This document shows positions 24,399-32,748 of a DNA stretch of 35,354 nt, piece after piece. The first letter of the stretch is position 1; each line of letters opens with the position of its first letter. The notes below the pieces were generated by a model, which worked only from the letters and a program-made list of their open reading frames with translations, searched no databases and was not told where the DNA came from. Origin of the DNA: Lentisphaerae bacterium GWF2_45_14 (GTDB taxonomy: Bacteria; Verrucomicrobiota; Lentisphaeria; Victivallales; GWF2-45-14); NCBI GenBank assembly GCA_001804785.1, contig MHBG01000019.1:1-35354 (forward strand). The letters run 5' to 3'. The position numbers and the translations under genes were made by a program.

Positions 24399-25622
24399 AT
24401 GCCGGCATTGAGCTGGAAGAGAAATCTGTTTTTTATGTGGATTGCCCAGTTCTTTTCGATCATGGGATTTAGCTTTGGTCTGCCTTTCGCGCCGTTCTAT
24501 ATACAGTCAATGGGAATAACAGAGCCTTCACAAATCAAGATGTGGACGGCTGTTTTTGCAGCGGCGCCTGCCCTGACATTCATGATCTTCGCGCCATTCT
24601 GGGGTTCGGCCTCGGACAAATTCGGCAGGAAGATAATGCTTATAAGGTCCTATGTCGGGGGGGCTGTCGTCCTGACGCTTATGGGGCTTGTCGGAAATGT
24701 CTGGCAGCTAATCGGCCTGCGGCTTCTTCAGGGGATGCTTACCGGAAGCGTAACTGCCGCACAGACAATGGTTTCAGTAAATACGCCCATTGAACGAAGC
24801 GGCTTTGCGATAGGCTCTTTAAGCGCGATGATCTACATAGGAAACATGGCTGGAAACAGTCTCGGCGGTTATTTTGCGGACGCCTTCGGTTACAGGATGG
24901 CGTTCATCGTTTCCGGCTCAATGCTTTTTCTTCCGGTACTGCTGGTGGGGTTTTTCGTAAAAGAGAATTTTACGACTGTTGTCGGCGCATCCATCTGGCC
25001 TTCCATAAAAACTATTTCCGGCAATATTTCGAAACTCTCGGCGGCGCTTCCTATTCTTGCTATAATATTCGTCTCAGGCTTCTGCGTTTTCTTCGATTCG
25101 GGAATGTTTCCTCTGTTGGTGCAGGAGATACACGGAAAGCTGGAAGGTGCCTCGCTGAGAACAGGTTCCATAAACGCCGTTGCCGGGTTTGGCGCCATTG
25201 CCGGCAGTATGATTGTAAGTTCCCTTACCGACAAGATTGCGCCTTCCAAGATAGCCGTAGTCGCGGCTGTTATCGCGGGACTGGCGATGTTGCCTCAGGC
25301 ATTTGCTTCAACACTGGCGACGTTAGTCATATTCAGATTTTTCATGGCCATGTGCTCGACTTCGCTCGATCCGATATTTCAAGTCTGGCTTTCGAAAGTT
25401 ACGCCTCCGAACATTAGGGGAATGGTTTTCGGAATGGCGAGTACTTCGAGGTCCTTCGGCTGGTTTACGGCTCCGCTTCTTAGCGGCCTGCTTGCCACTG
25501 CATACGGTATAAGATTCATATACTTTGCCGGTATATTCAACTATCTGATCCTCTCACTCACTATCATACTGGTGATAAAAAAGTTCGGAACTGTTAAAAA
25601 GCCAATCCGTCCGGCAGTGTAG
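24399..25622 (+). CDS. MFS transporter, drug-efflux-like
   Basis: 407 residues, about 12 predicted membrane helices in two halves. The helix 2-3 loop has the MFS signature as FWGSASDKFGRKIML (G-x-x-x-D-x-x-G-R-R/K). The helix 5 region reads AMIYIGNMAGNSLGGYFADAFGYRMAF, similar to motif C of drug/H+ antiporters, favouring efflux over uptake. The protein resembles TetA/MdtG-type exporters; the substrate is unknown. It begins 39 nt after guaB, with AGGG upstream. It is convergent with the oxidoreductase gene, separated by a terminator. Confidence 0.88.
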   Translation: MPALSWKRNLFFMWIAQFFSIMGFSFGLPFAPFYIQSMGITEPSQIKMWTAVFAAAPALTFMIFAPFWGSASDKFGRKIMLIRSYVGGAVVLTLMGLVGNVWQLIGLRLLQGMLTGSVTAAQTMVSVNTPIERSGFAIGSLSAMIYIGNMAGNSLGGYFADAFGYRMAFIVSGSMLFLPVLLVGFFVKENFTTVVGASIWPSIKTISGNISKLSAALPILAIIFVSGFCVFFDSGMFPLLVQEIHGKLEGASLRTGSINAVAGFGAIAGSMIVSSLTDKIAPSKIAVVAAVIAGLAMLPQAFASTLATLVIFRFFMAMCSTSLDPIFQVWLSKVTPPNIRGMVFGMASTSRSFGWFTAPLLSGLLATAYGIRFIYFAGIFNYLILSLTIILVIKKFGTVKKPIRPAV

Positions 25623-25658
25623 CTGTTTCTGCATCCGATATTTTCCCTTTTGCGGGAC

Positions 25659-25696
25659 AAAAAAACGCGCCCCATGAAAAAATCAGGAGGCGCGTT
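25659..25696 (-). terminator. Rho-independent terminator of the Gfo/Idh oxidoreductase transcript
   Basis: A perfect 8-bp stem, AACGCGCC (25664-25671) with GGCGCGTT (25689-25696), and a run of A just left of it (25659-25665), which is a U-tract when read on the minus strand. It lies 28 bp beyond the minus-strand stop. Confidence 0.8.
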
Positions 25697-25723
25697 GTGT
25701 TTACACTTAAAGCAGTGCGCTGT

Positions 25724-26794
25724 TCAAGCTCCCAAGTATTCCTTGGCATTGCCCGGGACGTTGGAAATGAGGACTTTTGCATCACTCATTTTATTTTTAA
25801 GCTCGTCCATTTCCGCAGGGCCCGCAGAAAGCGGAAGAGCGACCTGTCCGCCGTCGGCAGCGGAACGGCATATTCCCATTACGGCTTCGAAACCCTTGTA
25901 GGCGGTCTCAAAATCGCACTGGTGTTTCTTGATTTTTCCATCAAGAAGATCAGCCATTTCCTGAATGTAGGGAGGCATGTCGAGTTCGTAATTCATGCAG
26001 CCTTCACCACTCATCACGCCGTCTTTGGTAACAGCTCTCCAGCCGCCGCCCGTAAGAACTTCGGCAAAGCCTAGATCGCCCTGGGCGCCGATACGGCACT
26101 TGCGCCACCAGTAATCTACTTCCGGGACATCGGGAGCGCCCGCGCCGGATTCGACGATGCCGCGCACGCCGTTCTTGTACTGGATAATGCCGGCGAGGTA
26201 ATCGGGAGAGGGGTGTTTATCGGCGAACTTGCCTTTGCCTGCGGCCTGTCCCATGACCCAATCAACATCGTAGCAGTCGTTGTACCAGCTCATGTAATCA
26301 ACGAGGTGCGTCATCATGTGCATCATCCATCCGGTGGAGGTTCCGTAAACGGTATGGACTTTGCCGATTGCGCCGCTTTCGATGACTTCCTTTACCTTGC
26401 GGTAGTGTTGTCCGTAGCGGTGCTGATGGCTTACAACGGCCTTTACTCCGGATTTCATGACAAGGTCTTTTATCTTTATCGCTTCGGAGAAGTTTTCTGA
26501 AATCGGTTTTTCGAAGGCGATGAGTTTAGCGCCTGCGTCGATACCGACTTTGATAAGATCATAGCGGACGTTCGGCATCGTGCAGAAGCAGAAGACGTCG
26601 GGCTTTACTTCGTTAGCCATTTTGATGGCGTCGCTGCCGATGACGGGATTACCGAGAGAAGGCGCGGCGGCTTCGAGCCTTGCCATATCAATATCGCAGA
26701 TGCCCGCGACTTGAAAACTTTTGTTGGCATGGAAAGTATCGGCATGGTGTTTGCCGCGCTTTCCCATTCCTACTACCATAACTTTATAAGCCAT
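25724..26794 (-). CDS. Gfo/Idh/MocA family oxidoreductase
   Basis: 356 residues. The Rossmann start is MVVGMGKRGKHHADTF, followed by ICDID and the catalytic-site motif FEKPIS (Lys of E-K-P). The C-terminal substrate domain carries HQHRYGQHYRKVKEVIESGAIGK split by conserved His. Such NAD(P)-dependent enzymes oxidise or reduce sugars, inositols or nucleotide sugars. The upstream DegT aminotransferase makes a 3-keto nucleotide-sugar route (WbpB/WlbA with WbpE-like partner) a possibility, but specificity is not readable. RBS GGAG lies 8 nt before the ATG. A terminator-like hairpin lies 33 bp upstream of the start and another follows the stop. Confidence 0.88.
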   Translation of the reverse strand: MAYKVMVVGMGKRGKHHADTFHANKSFQVAGICDIDMARLEAAAPSLGNPVIGSDAIKMANEVKPDVFCFCTMPNVRYDLIKVGIDAGAKLIAFEKPISENFSEAIKIKDLVMKSGVKAVVSHQHRYGQHYRKVKEVIESGAIGKVHTVYGTSTGWMMHMMTHLVDYMSWYNDCYDVDWVMGQAAGKGKFADKHPSPDYLAGIIQYKNGVRGIVESGAGAPDVPEVDYWWRKCRIGAQGDLGFAEVLTGGGWRAVTKDGVMSGEGCMNYELDMPPYIQEMADLLDGKIKKHQCDFETAYKGFEAVMGICRSAADGGQVALPLSAGPAEMDELKNKMSDAKVLISNVPGNAKEYLGA

Positions 26795-26827
26795 TGAAAT
26801 TCTCCAGAATTTATTTTTTCAGGTACC

Positions 26828-26854
26828 AAAAAAAAGGGGCCTTTCAGCCCCTTT
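26828..26854 (-). terminator. Rho-independent terminator between the aminotransferase and oxidoreductase genes
   Basis: A perfect 8-bp stem, AAAGGGGC (26833-26840) and GCCCCTTT (26847-26854), with a 6-nt loop and eight A on the left (26828-26835), a U-tract on the minus strand. It lies 16 bp after the aminotransferase stop and 33 bp before the oxidoreductase start. Confidence 0.8.
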
Positions 26855-26870
26855 GGAATTCCTTGCGGAA

Positions 26871-28016
26871 TTAGAGATTAGCCTTGCACCATTCATTGAC
26901 TTTGCTGATAGCATAATCAACTTCAGCGTCAGTGAGTTCCGGGAACATCGGAAGAGAGATGCAGGTTGCTGCATTCTTTTCAGCGTTCGCGAGGCTTCCG
27001 GAAATTCTGGCTTCCTTGCCCCACGGATAACCTTCCTGCTGGTGGACTGCGATAGCGTAGTGCGTTTTGGCATCTACTTTATTGTTCACAAGGAACTTAA
27101 GAAGGCTTTCCCTCTGTTCGCCAGTTTTGGTCTCGACGACGTAGAGGTGGAATACATGACGGTATCCGGCTTTGACTGTCGGGAGGGCAAGACCCTTCGC
27201 GGCGCATTCCTGAAGACCGGCTGTATAGCGTTTTGCCAGGGCAATTCTTCTGTCGCTCCATGCGGTGATGTGCTTGAGCTTTGCGCTGAGGACAGCTGCG
27301 TGGATATCATCGAGACGGCTGTTGAAGCCGAATGAATGATGTTCGCGCTTTACCGAACCGTGGTTGCGGAGTCTCATTACGGTGTCGAAGATATTCTTGT
27401 CGTTTGTGAATACCGCGCCGCCGTCACCGAATGTGCCGAGGTTCTTCTGAATGATGAAGCTTGTAGCCATTGCATTGCTGTATTGGCCCTGCTTGAAGTC
27501 TGCGCCCGCGGCGTCGATAGCCTGTGCGTTATCTTCGATGACGAATATTTCCTGGCCCTTCTGTTTCATTTCCTTAACGATCGCGTTGATAGCGATCATA
27601 TCGGCGCACTGGCCGTAGAGGTGTACGGGAAGGATGCATTTTGTCTTCGGAGTGATAGCCTTTTTAATGGCTTCGGGATCGATGCAGCGGGTATCGGGTG
27701 TGCAGTCTACGAGGACGACTGTCGCGCCGACAATCCATGCGGCTTCGGCTGTGGCGAAGAACGTATTGGCGTTAGTAATAACTTCATCGCCGGCGCCTAC
27801 GCCGAGAGCCATGAGTGTAAGCCATATTGCGTCTGTACCGTTGCCTACGCCGATAGCGTAAGTGAACCCGTATTTTTCGGCGAGTTCCTTTTCGAATTTC
27901 TTAAGCATCGGGCCCATGACGTACTGACCGCTCATCAGCACCTCATTCATGTTGGCGTCGATTTCTTTCTGGATGTTCTGATACTGCCTTACGTGGCCGT
28001 AAAATGGTGTTTCCAT
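26871..28016 (-). CDS. DegT/DnrJ/EryC1/StrS-family sugar aminotransferase
   Basis: 381 residues. PLP-dependent aminotransferase of the nucleotide-sugar class: GVGNGTDAIWLTLMALGVGAGDEVI (cofactor phosphate site), VIEDNAQAIDA (the Asp contacting the PLP ring) and the PLP lysine K191 in SFIIQKNLGTFGDGG. It transfers an amino group, usually from glutamate, to a keto sugar. The opening METPFYGHVRQY is of the StrS/WbpE-like class. RBS AAGGG lies about 8 nt upstream. Downstream, behind a terminator, sits the Gfo/Idh oxidoreductase. The product is not determinable by eye. Confidence 0.92.
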   Translation of the reverse strand: METPFYGHVRQYQNIQKEIDANMNEVLMSGQYVMGPMLKKFEKELAEKYGFTYAIGVGNGTDAIWLTLMALGVGAGDEVITNANTFFATAEAAWIVGATVVLVDCTPDTRCIDPEAIKKAITPKTKCILPVHLYGQCADMIAINAIVKEMKQKGQEIFVIEDNAQAIDAAGADFKQGQYSNAMATSFIIQKNLGTFGDGGAVFTNDKNIFDTVMRLRNHGSVKREHHSFGFNSRLDDIHAAVLSAKLKHITAWSDRRIALAKRYTAGLQECAAKGLALPTVKAGYRHVFHLYVVETKTGEQRESLLKFLVNNKVDAKTHYAIAVHQQEGYPWGKEARISGSLANAEKNAATCISLPMFPELTDAEVDYAISKVNEWCKANL

Positions 28017-28113
28017 GTTTTTTTCCCTTTCTTTACATGGTAATGAAAATAATCCTGAAAACAGGTTGCCGTTAAAAAAGCTCCATAAGGTACGCAGATT
28101 CCTTTTTTTTTCA

Positions 28114-28143
28114 AATATAAAAGAACCCTTCCAGAAAGTGTAA
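28114..28143 (-). promoter_or_regulatory. Promoter candidate for the DegT aminotransferase (26871-28016)
   Basis: Minus-strand TTACAC (28143-28138), an 18-nt spacer and TATATT (28119-28114), about 98 bp upstream of the start. The rest of 28017-28277 holds an 8-bp palindrome GTTATAAC near 28191 and no convincing gene or clear sixA terminator. Confidence 0.35.
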
Positions 28144-28277
28144 GCTCAAAAAATCGATAAGTTAATTGATCTTACAAAGTTTATTTCCGTTATAACTTAT
28201 TGTCTAACAAGGTCGTTAATAGCAGATTTCCGGCGCTAGATCTTTCTTAAGTTTTCAGGCCTTGCCGCTGGGGCGCT

Positions 28278-28763
28278 TCAGGGATATTTAAAGAAGACGA
28301 GCGAGCCAGATTTTTCGCTCAAGTCTTTCCAGGAGTCTATGTTAAAATTGATTTTGCATATTCCGCACGGAGGAATATCATCTATTCTCGACCTGGCGAT
28401 AATGAGATTGGTCAGGGCGGTAACACTCGGATTATGCCCGCAGATCATGGCGGAGGAGTATTTGTCTTCGATATCCTTTATGATTTCCAGCAGTTCGGCA
28501 CTGTCAGCCCCGTAAATGCGGAAATCGCTTATTATCAGATCTTTAGAATATCCAATCTTTTTGGATACTTTTTTTGCGGTTTTCCACGCACGCTTCGCGG
28601 GGCTTGATATTACAATATCTACAGAAACATTTTCAGTAACGAGAAAGCTGCCTATTTCCTCTGCATCTTTTTTGCCTTTTTCGGAGAGGGGCCTTTCGAA
28701 ATCTTCAGTAACGGCATCCAATGGAGTAGATTTTGCGTGTCTCAGGACACAGAGGGATTTCAC
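28278..28763 (-). CDS. sixA: Phosphohistidine phosphatase SixA
   Basis: 161 residues starting at GTG 28763, which overlaps the epimerase/dehydratase stop as GTGA. Histidine-phosphatase family: the nucleophile His9 in VLRHAKS, the second His110 in CGHNPS, and PLSEKGKKDAEEIG between. SixA removes phosphate from histidine-containing phosphotransfer proteins (ArcB in E. coli; also the nitrogen PTS protein NPr). The length fits the family. Its place as the coupled last gene of a glycan transcript is unusual; the target here is unknown. Confidence 0.92.
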   Translation of the reverse strand: MKSLCVLRHAKSTPLDAVTEDFERPLSEKGKKDAEEIGSFLVTENVSVDIVISSPAKRAWKTAKKVSKKIGYSKDLIISDFRIYGADSAELLEIIKDIEDKYSSAMICGHNPSVTALTNLIIARSRIDDIPPCGICKINFNIDSWKDLSEKSGSLVFFKYP

Positions 28764-30673
28764 CGCGCGGCCTCATTGAATTTATTTTCGGGAATGCAGC
28801 TAACGAGGATATCCTTGAGTCCGCAGATGTCACCGCTTTCCAAACAGGATTTTATTCTATCGACGTCAACCGGCATATGGGACATGCGGTCTTTGCCTTT
28901 CCTGAAAACGAAAATTCTGTCATAGGGAGTTCTGTCAACGGTTTCTTCATCGGTAAGGAGTTCTTCGTATTCTTTTTCGCCGGGTCTCATTCCTGTGATT
29001 TTTATTTCGATATCCTTATCGGGTTCGAGTCCGGAAAGTTCGATGAGTTTTCTGGCCATATCGTATATTTTAACCTGATCACCCATTTCGAGTACCATGA
29101 TGTCGCGGTCGTTACCGATGGTTCCCGCCTGGAGTACGAGGTCGACGGCCTCAGGTATCGACATGAAGTAGCGGACCATATTCTTTGAAGTCAGCGTAAC
29201 GGGACCGCCTTCCAGTATCTGCTGTTTAAAGAGCGGAATCACACTTCCGCTGCTTCCGAGCACATTTCCAAAACGTACTACCATGAACTCCGTATCGCCT
29301 TTTTTCCTTTCCAGAATAATCCTTTCCGCGAGTCTCTTCGTCGCCCCCATTATGCTCGTGGGCCTTACGGCTTTATCGGTAGAAATCATAACCATTCTCT
29401 TCACTCTGTGGCGCTCGCAGCATTCGGCAAGGCAGTACGTGCCGAGTATGTTGTTTTTGAAGGCCATGGGAACATTTTCTTCCATGAGCGGCACGTGCTT
29501 ATAGGCGGCCGCATGGTAGACTATGTCGATATTGCCGCACTGAAACGACCGCTCCACATCGCCAATCGACTTCACATCACCGATGATGTTGACTATGTCG
29601 AGTTCCGGAAAGAGCTTTTTCAAACTTCTGTGTATTTCGTAGAGGTTGAGCTCGGACATTTCGAAGAGGACGAGTTTTGCCGGCCCGTATGACGCAATCT
29701 GGCGGCATAGTTCGCTACCGATGCTTCCGCCGGCGCCGGTAATCATAACATTTTTGTTTTTGACGAAGGCGGCGACTTCGGTTCTATCAAGTTTGACAGG
29801 CTTTCTTCCGAGAAGGTCTTCGATTTCAACTTCCTTGATATGTGAAACGCTTATATTCCCGTCGGCTATGTCGCTGTACACGGGAATCATTCTCAGAAGA
29901 CATTTGGTCTGCCTCTGTTCGAGTTCGTCCATTATCTCCCTGATATTCTTAGGGCTCGAGTAAGGAGGGAGCAGCAGTATCTCAGAGACCCTGTGCTTTT
30001 TCGCACATTTTGCCGCACTTTGGGGAATGCCTATTACCGGTACTCCTCTTATGGTCTGCCCCATATTGATATCGTCGCAGAGCACCCCTATGATTTTCCG
30101 CTTGGACGGACTTACGGAAAACGCATGGATAAGGCTGTTCGCTTTATGTGAATTGCCGACAACTATGGTTCTTATCGTCTGAATGCCGGAAGCTCTGGAG
30201 GCGAGTTCACGGATTATCCTGACAACGACCCTTTTACCGCACATGAAAAAGAAGCAGACCAGGAAGTCTATCGCTATGACATTCAGTGAAAATCCAGGGA
30301 AATACGTCTGCCTGTACTTGAAGACGGCAAGTAGCAGAAGCAAACTTGAAATGACATTGGCAAGCAATATTTTGACAAGGTCAAAAATACTCACGTAGCG
30401 CCACATTCCCTCGTAGAGCCGGAATATCAGAAAGATTGCTACCTTGATTATCACAGCGATGAAAAGAACACGCGGCAGATAAACAGACTCTTCCGTGTGA
30501 AAGGAAAAATCGTGCCTGAAGAAAAACGCCGTGAGGAAAGAAAAAACAATCGTCAGAACGTTCGAGAAAAAAACGAGCCCCGTCCTTATCGGGATAAGCA
30601 AGTCCACGAGGGATTCCAGCTGTTCATTCACCGCAAGGATCAGATTAAACCTGGTACCGTCTTTGCTCTTCAT
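28760..30673 (-). CDS. FlaA1/CapD-type nucleotide-sugar 4,6-dehydratase (membrane-anchored)
   Basis: 637 residues. Four hydrophobic segments (about 32-52, 66-86, 98-118, 128-146) anchor it to the inner membrane; a CoA-binding-like Rossmann region follows (IRTIVVGNSHKANSL). The catalytic short-chain dehydrogenase domain begins with VMITGAGGSIGSEL (NAD site), and its active-site signature is STDKAVRPTSIMGATK, with Met in place of the usual Tyr, as in PglF/WbpM-type UDP-GlcNAc C6 dehydratases. These convert UDP-GlcNAc to the 4-keto-6-deoxy sugar. The RBS AAGG lies 4-6 nt before the ATG. It follows the DegT aminotransferase by 28 nt; together they can make a UDP-4-amino-4,6-dideoxy-HexNAc. Confidence 0.93.
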   Translation of the reverse strand: MKSKDGTRFNLILAVNEQLESLVDLLIPIRTGLVFFSNVLTIVFSFLTAFFFRHDFSFHTEESVYLPRVLFIAVIIKVAIFLIFRLYEGMWRYVSIFDLVKILLANVISSLLLLLAVFKYRQTYFPGFSLNVIAIDFLVCFFFMCGKRVVVRIIRELASRASGIQTIRTIVVGNSHKANSLIHAFSVSPSKRKIIGVLCDDINMGQTIRGVPVIGIPQSAAKCAKKHRVSEILLLPPYSSPKNIREIMDELEQRQTKCLLRMIPVYSDIADGNISVSHIKEVEIEDLLGRKPVKLDRTEVAAFVKNKNVMITGAGGSIGSELCRQIASYGPAKLVLFEMSELNLYEIHRSLKKLFPELDIVNIIGDVKSIGDVERSFQCGNIDIVYHAAAYKHVPLMEENVPMAFKNNILGTYCLAECCERHRVKRMVMISTDKAVRPTSIMGATKRLAERIILERKKGDTEFMVVRFGNVLGSSGSVIPLFKQQILEGGPVTLTSKNMVRYFMSIPEAVDLVLQAGTIGNDRDIMVLEMGDQVKIYDMARKLIELSGLEPDKDIEIKITGMRPGEKEYEELLTDEETVDRTPYDRIFVFRKGKDRMSHMPVDVDRIKSCLESGDICGLKDILVSCIPENKFNEAAR

Positions 30674-30701
30674 CTTTCCTTTTTCTCTTTATAAAATTCC
30701 A

Positions 30702-31922
30702 CTAAAAAGCGCCGCCTGCCTCCCTGACAGCCAGGCAAATCCTATCTATTTCATCATCAGAAAGTTCAGCATACAAGGGAAGCGAGACCATTTCCTCAAA
30801 AAGCTTGCGGGCAATCGGGAAGTCATTCTTGTGAAAACCGTATTTTTCAATGTAATACGGGTGCATGTGCAGCGGCATGTAATGAACACTGGAGCCAATT
30901 CCTTTTTCTTTCAGCTTTTCGATGAAGTCATTCCGCAAAAGCCCCGAAGGAAGAGCTCCCGTAAGCCTTATCACATACATGAGCCAGGAATGCTTCCTTC
31001 CAGGCATCTCAGAAGGTGTCAGCAGCCAGGAAAGGCCGGAAAGTTTTTCAGTAAATTTTTTGGCGACGGACCTACGCCGCTCCCAGAAAATATCACTCTT
31101 CTTAAGCTGGTGGATTCCTATGGCGGCGGCAGTGTCGGGCATATTGTATTTGAAGCCCGGCGCGCTTATTTCGTAGTACCAAGAGCCAGACTTGTCAAAT
31201 CTCTTCCAGGCGTCTTTGCTAATCCCGTGAAGTGACATCACCCTCATGCGTGAGGCCCAGTTCTCGTTATTCGTGATTGCCATCCCGCCTTCACCGGTGG
31301 TGATCGTTTTGTTTGCGTAAAACGAGAAACACGCAATGTCCCCGGTACTCCCAGTCATACGCCATTTACCCTCTTCGTCAAGGTAATAGCCGGGACATGT
31401 GTGCGCACAGTCTTCCACCATGAAAAGATCATATTTATCGCAGAGCTTCCGACATTTTACAAGATTGGCAGCCTGCCCCGCATAGTGCATAGGAATGATT
31501 GCCCTGACCTTGCCGTGTCCTTCCGGGACTCCATTGACCTTTTTGCCCGCCGCTATCCTTTCGAGTATGTCCGCCGCTTCTTCCATGTTCATACAAAAAT
31601 CATTTTCATTACTGTCCACCAATACCGGTATCGCGTTGAAATATCTTACCACTTCCGCGGTCGCTGCGAAGGTAAGGTCCGGCACCAGAACAAGTTCATT
31701 TTCCTGCAATCCGACTGCCTCAAGGGCCAGATGCAGCGCCGCCGTGCAGGAATTCACTGCGACCGCGTGCTTTACCCCCATGTACTGTGCGAAATCCGAT
31801 TCAAACTGCTTCGCCCTCGCTCCTGTCGTCAGCCATCCTGACTTCAGGCACTCAACAACTTCATTTATTTCTTCCTGTCCAATCGACGGTTTGAAAAACT
31901 TTATAAAATCACTGTTATTCAT
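30702..31922 (-). CDS. DegT/DnrJ/EryC1/StrS aminotransferase, PglE/PseC-like
   Basis: 406 residues from ATG 31922; the frame extends 23 codons further, but the start SDFIKFFKPSIGQEEINEVVE matches the family. RBS is weak (GGAAAA, about 8-10 nt away). PLP lysine K205 in CFSFYANKTITTGEGG; VEDCAHT supplies the ring-contacting Asp; NSCTAALHLAL binds the phosphate. It probably aminates the 4-keto sugar made by the dehydratase encoded next, as in bacillosamine, pseudaminic or legionaminic acid routes. It heads the transcript DegT-dehydratase-sixA. Confidence 0.92.
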   Translation of the reverse strand: MNNSDFIKFFKPSIGQEEINEVVECLKSGWLTTGARAKQFESDFAQYMGVKHAVAVNSCTAALHLALEAVGLQENELVLVPDLTFAATAEVVRYFNAIPVLVDSNENDFCMNMEEAADILERIAAGKKVNGVPEGHGKVRAIIPMHYAGQAANLVKCRKLCDKYDLFMVEDCAHTCPGYYLDEEGKWRMTGSTGDIACFSFYANKTITTGEGGMAITNNENWASRMRVMSLHGISKDAWKRFDKSGSWYYEISAPGFKYNMPDTAAAIGIHQLKKSDIFWERRRSVAKKFTEKLSGLSWLLTPSEMPGRKHSWLMYVIRLTGALPSGLLRNDFIEKLKEKGIGSSVHYMPLHMHPYYIEKYGFHKNDFPIARKLFEEMVSLPLYAELSDDEIDRICLAVREAGGAF

Positions 31923-31997
31923 TATAGATTTTCCATTTAATTTGCAAGCGGGTAATATACTGCTGTGGAATAAAAATAAAACTACTTCCATTATTTT

Positions 31998-32016
31998 AAT
32001 AATGATAATTGTTCCT
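31998..32016. promoter_or_regulatory. Fur/PerR-like AT-rich box upstream of the peroxiredoxin gene
   Basis: AATAATGATAATTGTTCCT matches 13 of 19 positions of the Fur consensus, with the left half (ATAATGATAAT) almost perfect. It lies about 100 bp upstream of the peroxiredoxin ATG in the divergent intergenic region. Weak support, since AT-rich intergenic DNA gives such matches by chance. Confidence 0.25.
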
Positions 32017-32034
32017 AAAAATTCAGCAGAATAT

Positions 32035-32063
32035 TTGACTTTTCCCTGCCCTAGGGCTAATTG
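32035..32063 (+). promoter_or_regulatory. Promoter candidate of the peroxiredoxin gene with a palindrome in its spacer
   Basis: TTGACT (32035-32040) is a good -35; 17 nt later stands TAATTG, a poor -10. The spacer contains the perfect 10-bp palindrome GCCCTAGGGC (32048-32057), a possible regulator site. The start codon is about 50 bp further. Confidence 0.3.
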
Positions 32064-32114
32064 TTAAAACAGCTGGGAGAATAATATCCAAAACCAATAA
32101 AAGGGGAAACGAAT

Positions 32115-32702
32115 ATGTCAACACTGGTAACAAAAATGGCTCCTGATTTCACGGCAAGGGCCGTAATGCCTGAGGGAATATTCAAAGACTTCACGCTCTC
32201 AACCCTAAAAGGCAAATATGTGCTGCTCTTTTTCTATCCGCTTGATTTCACGTTCGTCTGTCCCTCCGAGATTATAGCGTTCGACAAGAAAATCGAAGAG
32301 TTTAAAACGAGAAACACCGAGGTCGTAAGCGTTTCGGTTGATTCGGAATTCACTCACTTTGCCTGGCGCAATACGCCGAGAAAAGAAGGAGGAATAGGCC
32401 CCGTGCAGTTCCCGATGGTCGCAGACATAACAAAAAATATAGCCCGCTCATACGGCATACTTATCAATGAAGCAGTCGCCCTGCGCGGACTCTTTTTAAT
32501 CGACCGCCAGGGGGTTGTCAGGCACGAACTTATAAATGACCTCCCGCTCGGCAGAAATGTCGACGAGGCCATAAGAATGGTCGATGCCCTCCAGTTCTTC
32601 GAGAAACACGGCGAAGTCTGCCCCGCAAACTGGAGACCGGGCGATGAGGCCATGAAGCCTTCCGCTGAAGGCGTCGCCGAATACCTCGCAAAACATTCCT
32701 GA
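32115..32702 (+). CDS. 2-Cys peroxiredoxin (AhpC/Tsa, Prx1 type)
   Basis: 195 residues. The peroxidatic Cys49 is in YPLDFTFVCPSE and the resolving Cys169 in EVCPANWRPGD, giving a typical 2-Cys enzyme that reduces H2O2 and alkyl hydroperoxides as obligate dimers or decamers. GGIG at 92-95 corresponds to the GGLG loop linked to overoxidation sensitivity, but the C-terminal YF partner motif is absent (the end is AEYLAKHS). AAAAGGGGAAACGAAT before the ATG gives a strong RBS. A 12-bp hairpin follows the stop, then zwf. Confidence 0.95.
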   Translation: MSTLVTKMAPDFTARAVMPEGIFKDFTLSTLKGKYVLLFFYPLDFTFVCPSEIIAFDKKIEEFKTRNTEVVSVSVDSEFTHFAWRNTPRKEGGIGPVQFPMVADITKNIARSYGILINEAVALRGLFLIDRQGVVRHELINDLPLGRNVDEAIRMVDALQFFEKHGEVCPANWRPGDEAMKPSAEGVAEYLAKHS

Positions 32703-32710
32703 AACAAGCC

Positions 32711-32748
32711 GCAAAGCCGCTCTCTCCGTAAAGGATGAGCGGCTTTGC
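32711..32748 (+). terminator. Strong hairpin between the peroxiredoxin gene and zwf
   Basis: A perfect 12-bp inverted repeat, GCAAAGCCGCTC (32711-32722) and GAGCGGCTTTGC (32737-32748), with a 14-nt loop, starting 8 nt after the peroxiredoxin stop. What follows is AATTATATAAG, not a U-run, so it may be a weak terminator or an mRNA-stabilising 3' structure. It ends 23 bp before the zwf ATG. Confidence 0.6.

Noticed and set aside
27336..28043. A 235-codon plus-strand open frame opposite the DegT aminotransferase.
   Set aside because: The minus-strand enzyme with its PLP lysine is clear; the antisense frame is a codon-bias artefact with no recognisable domain.
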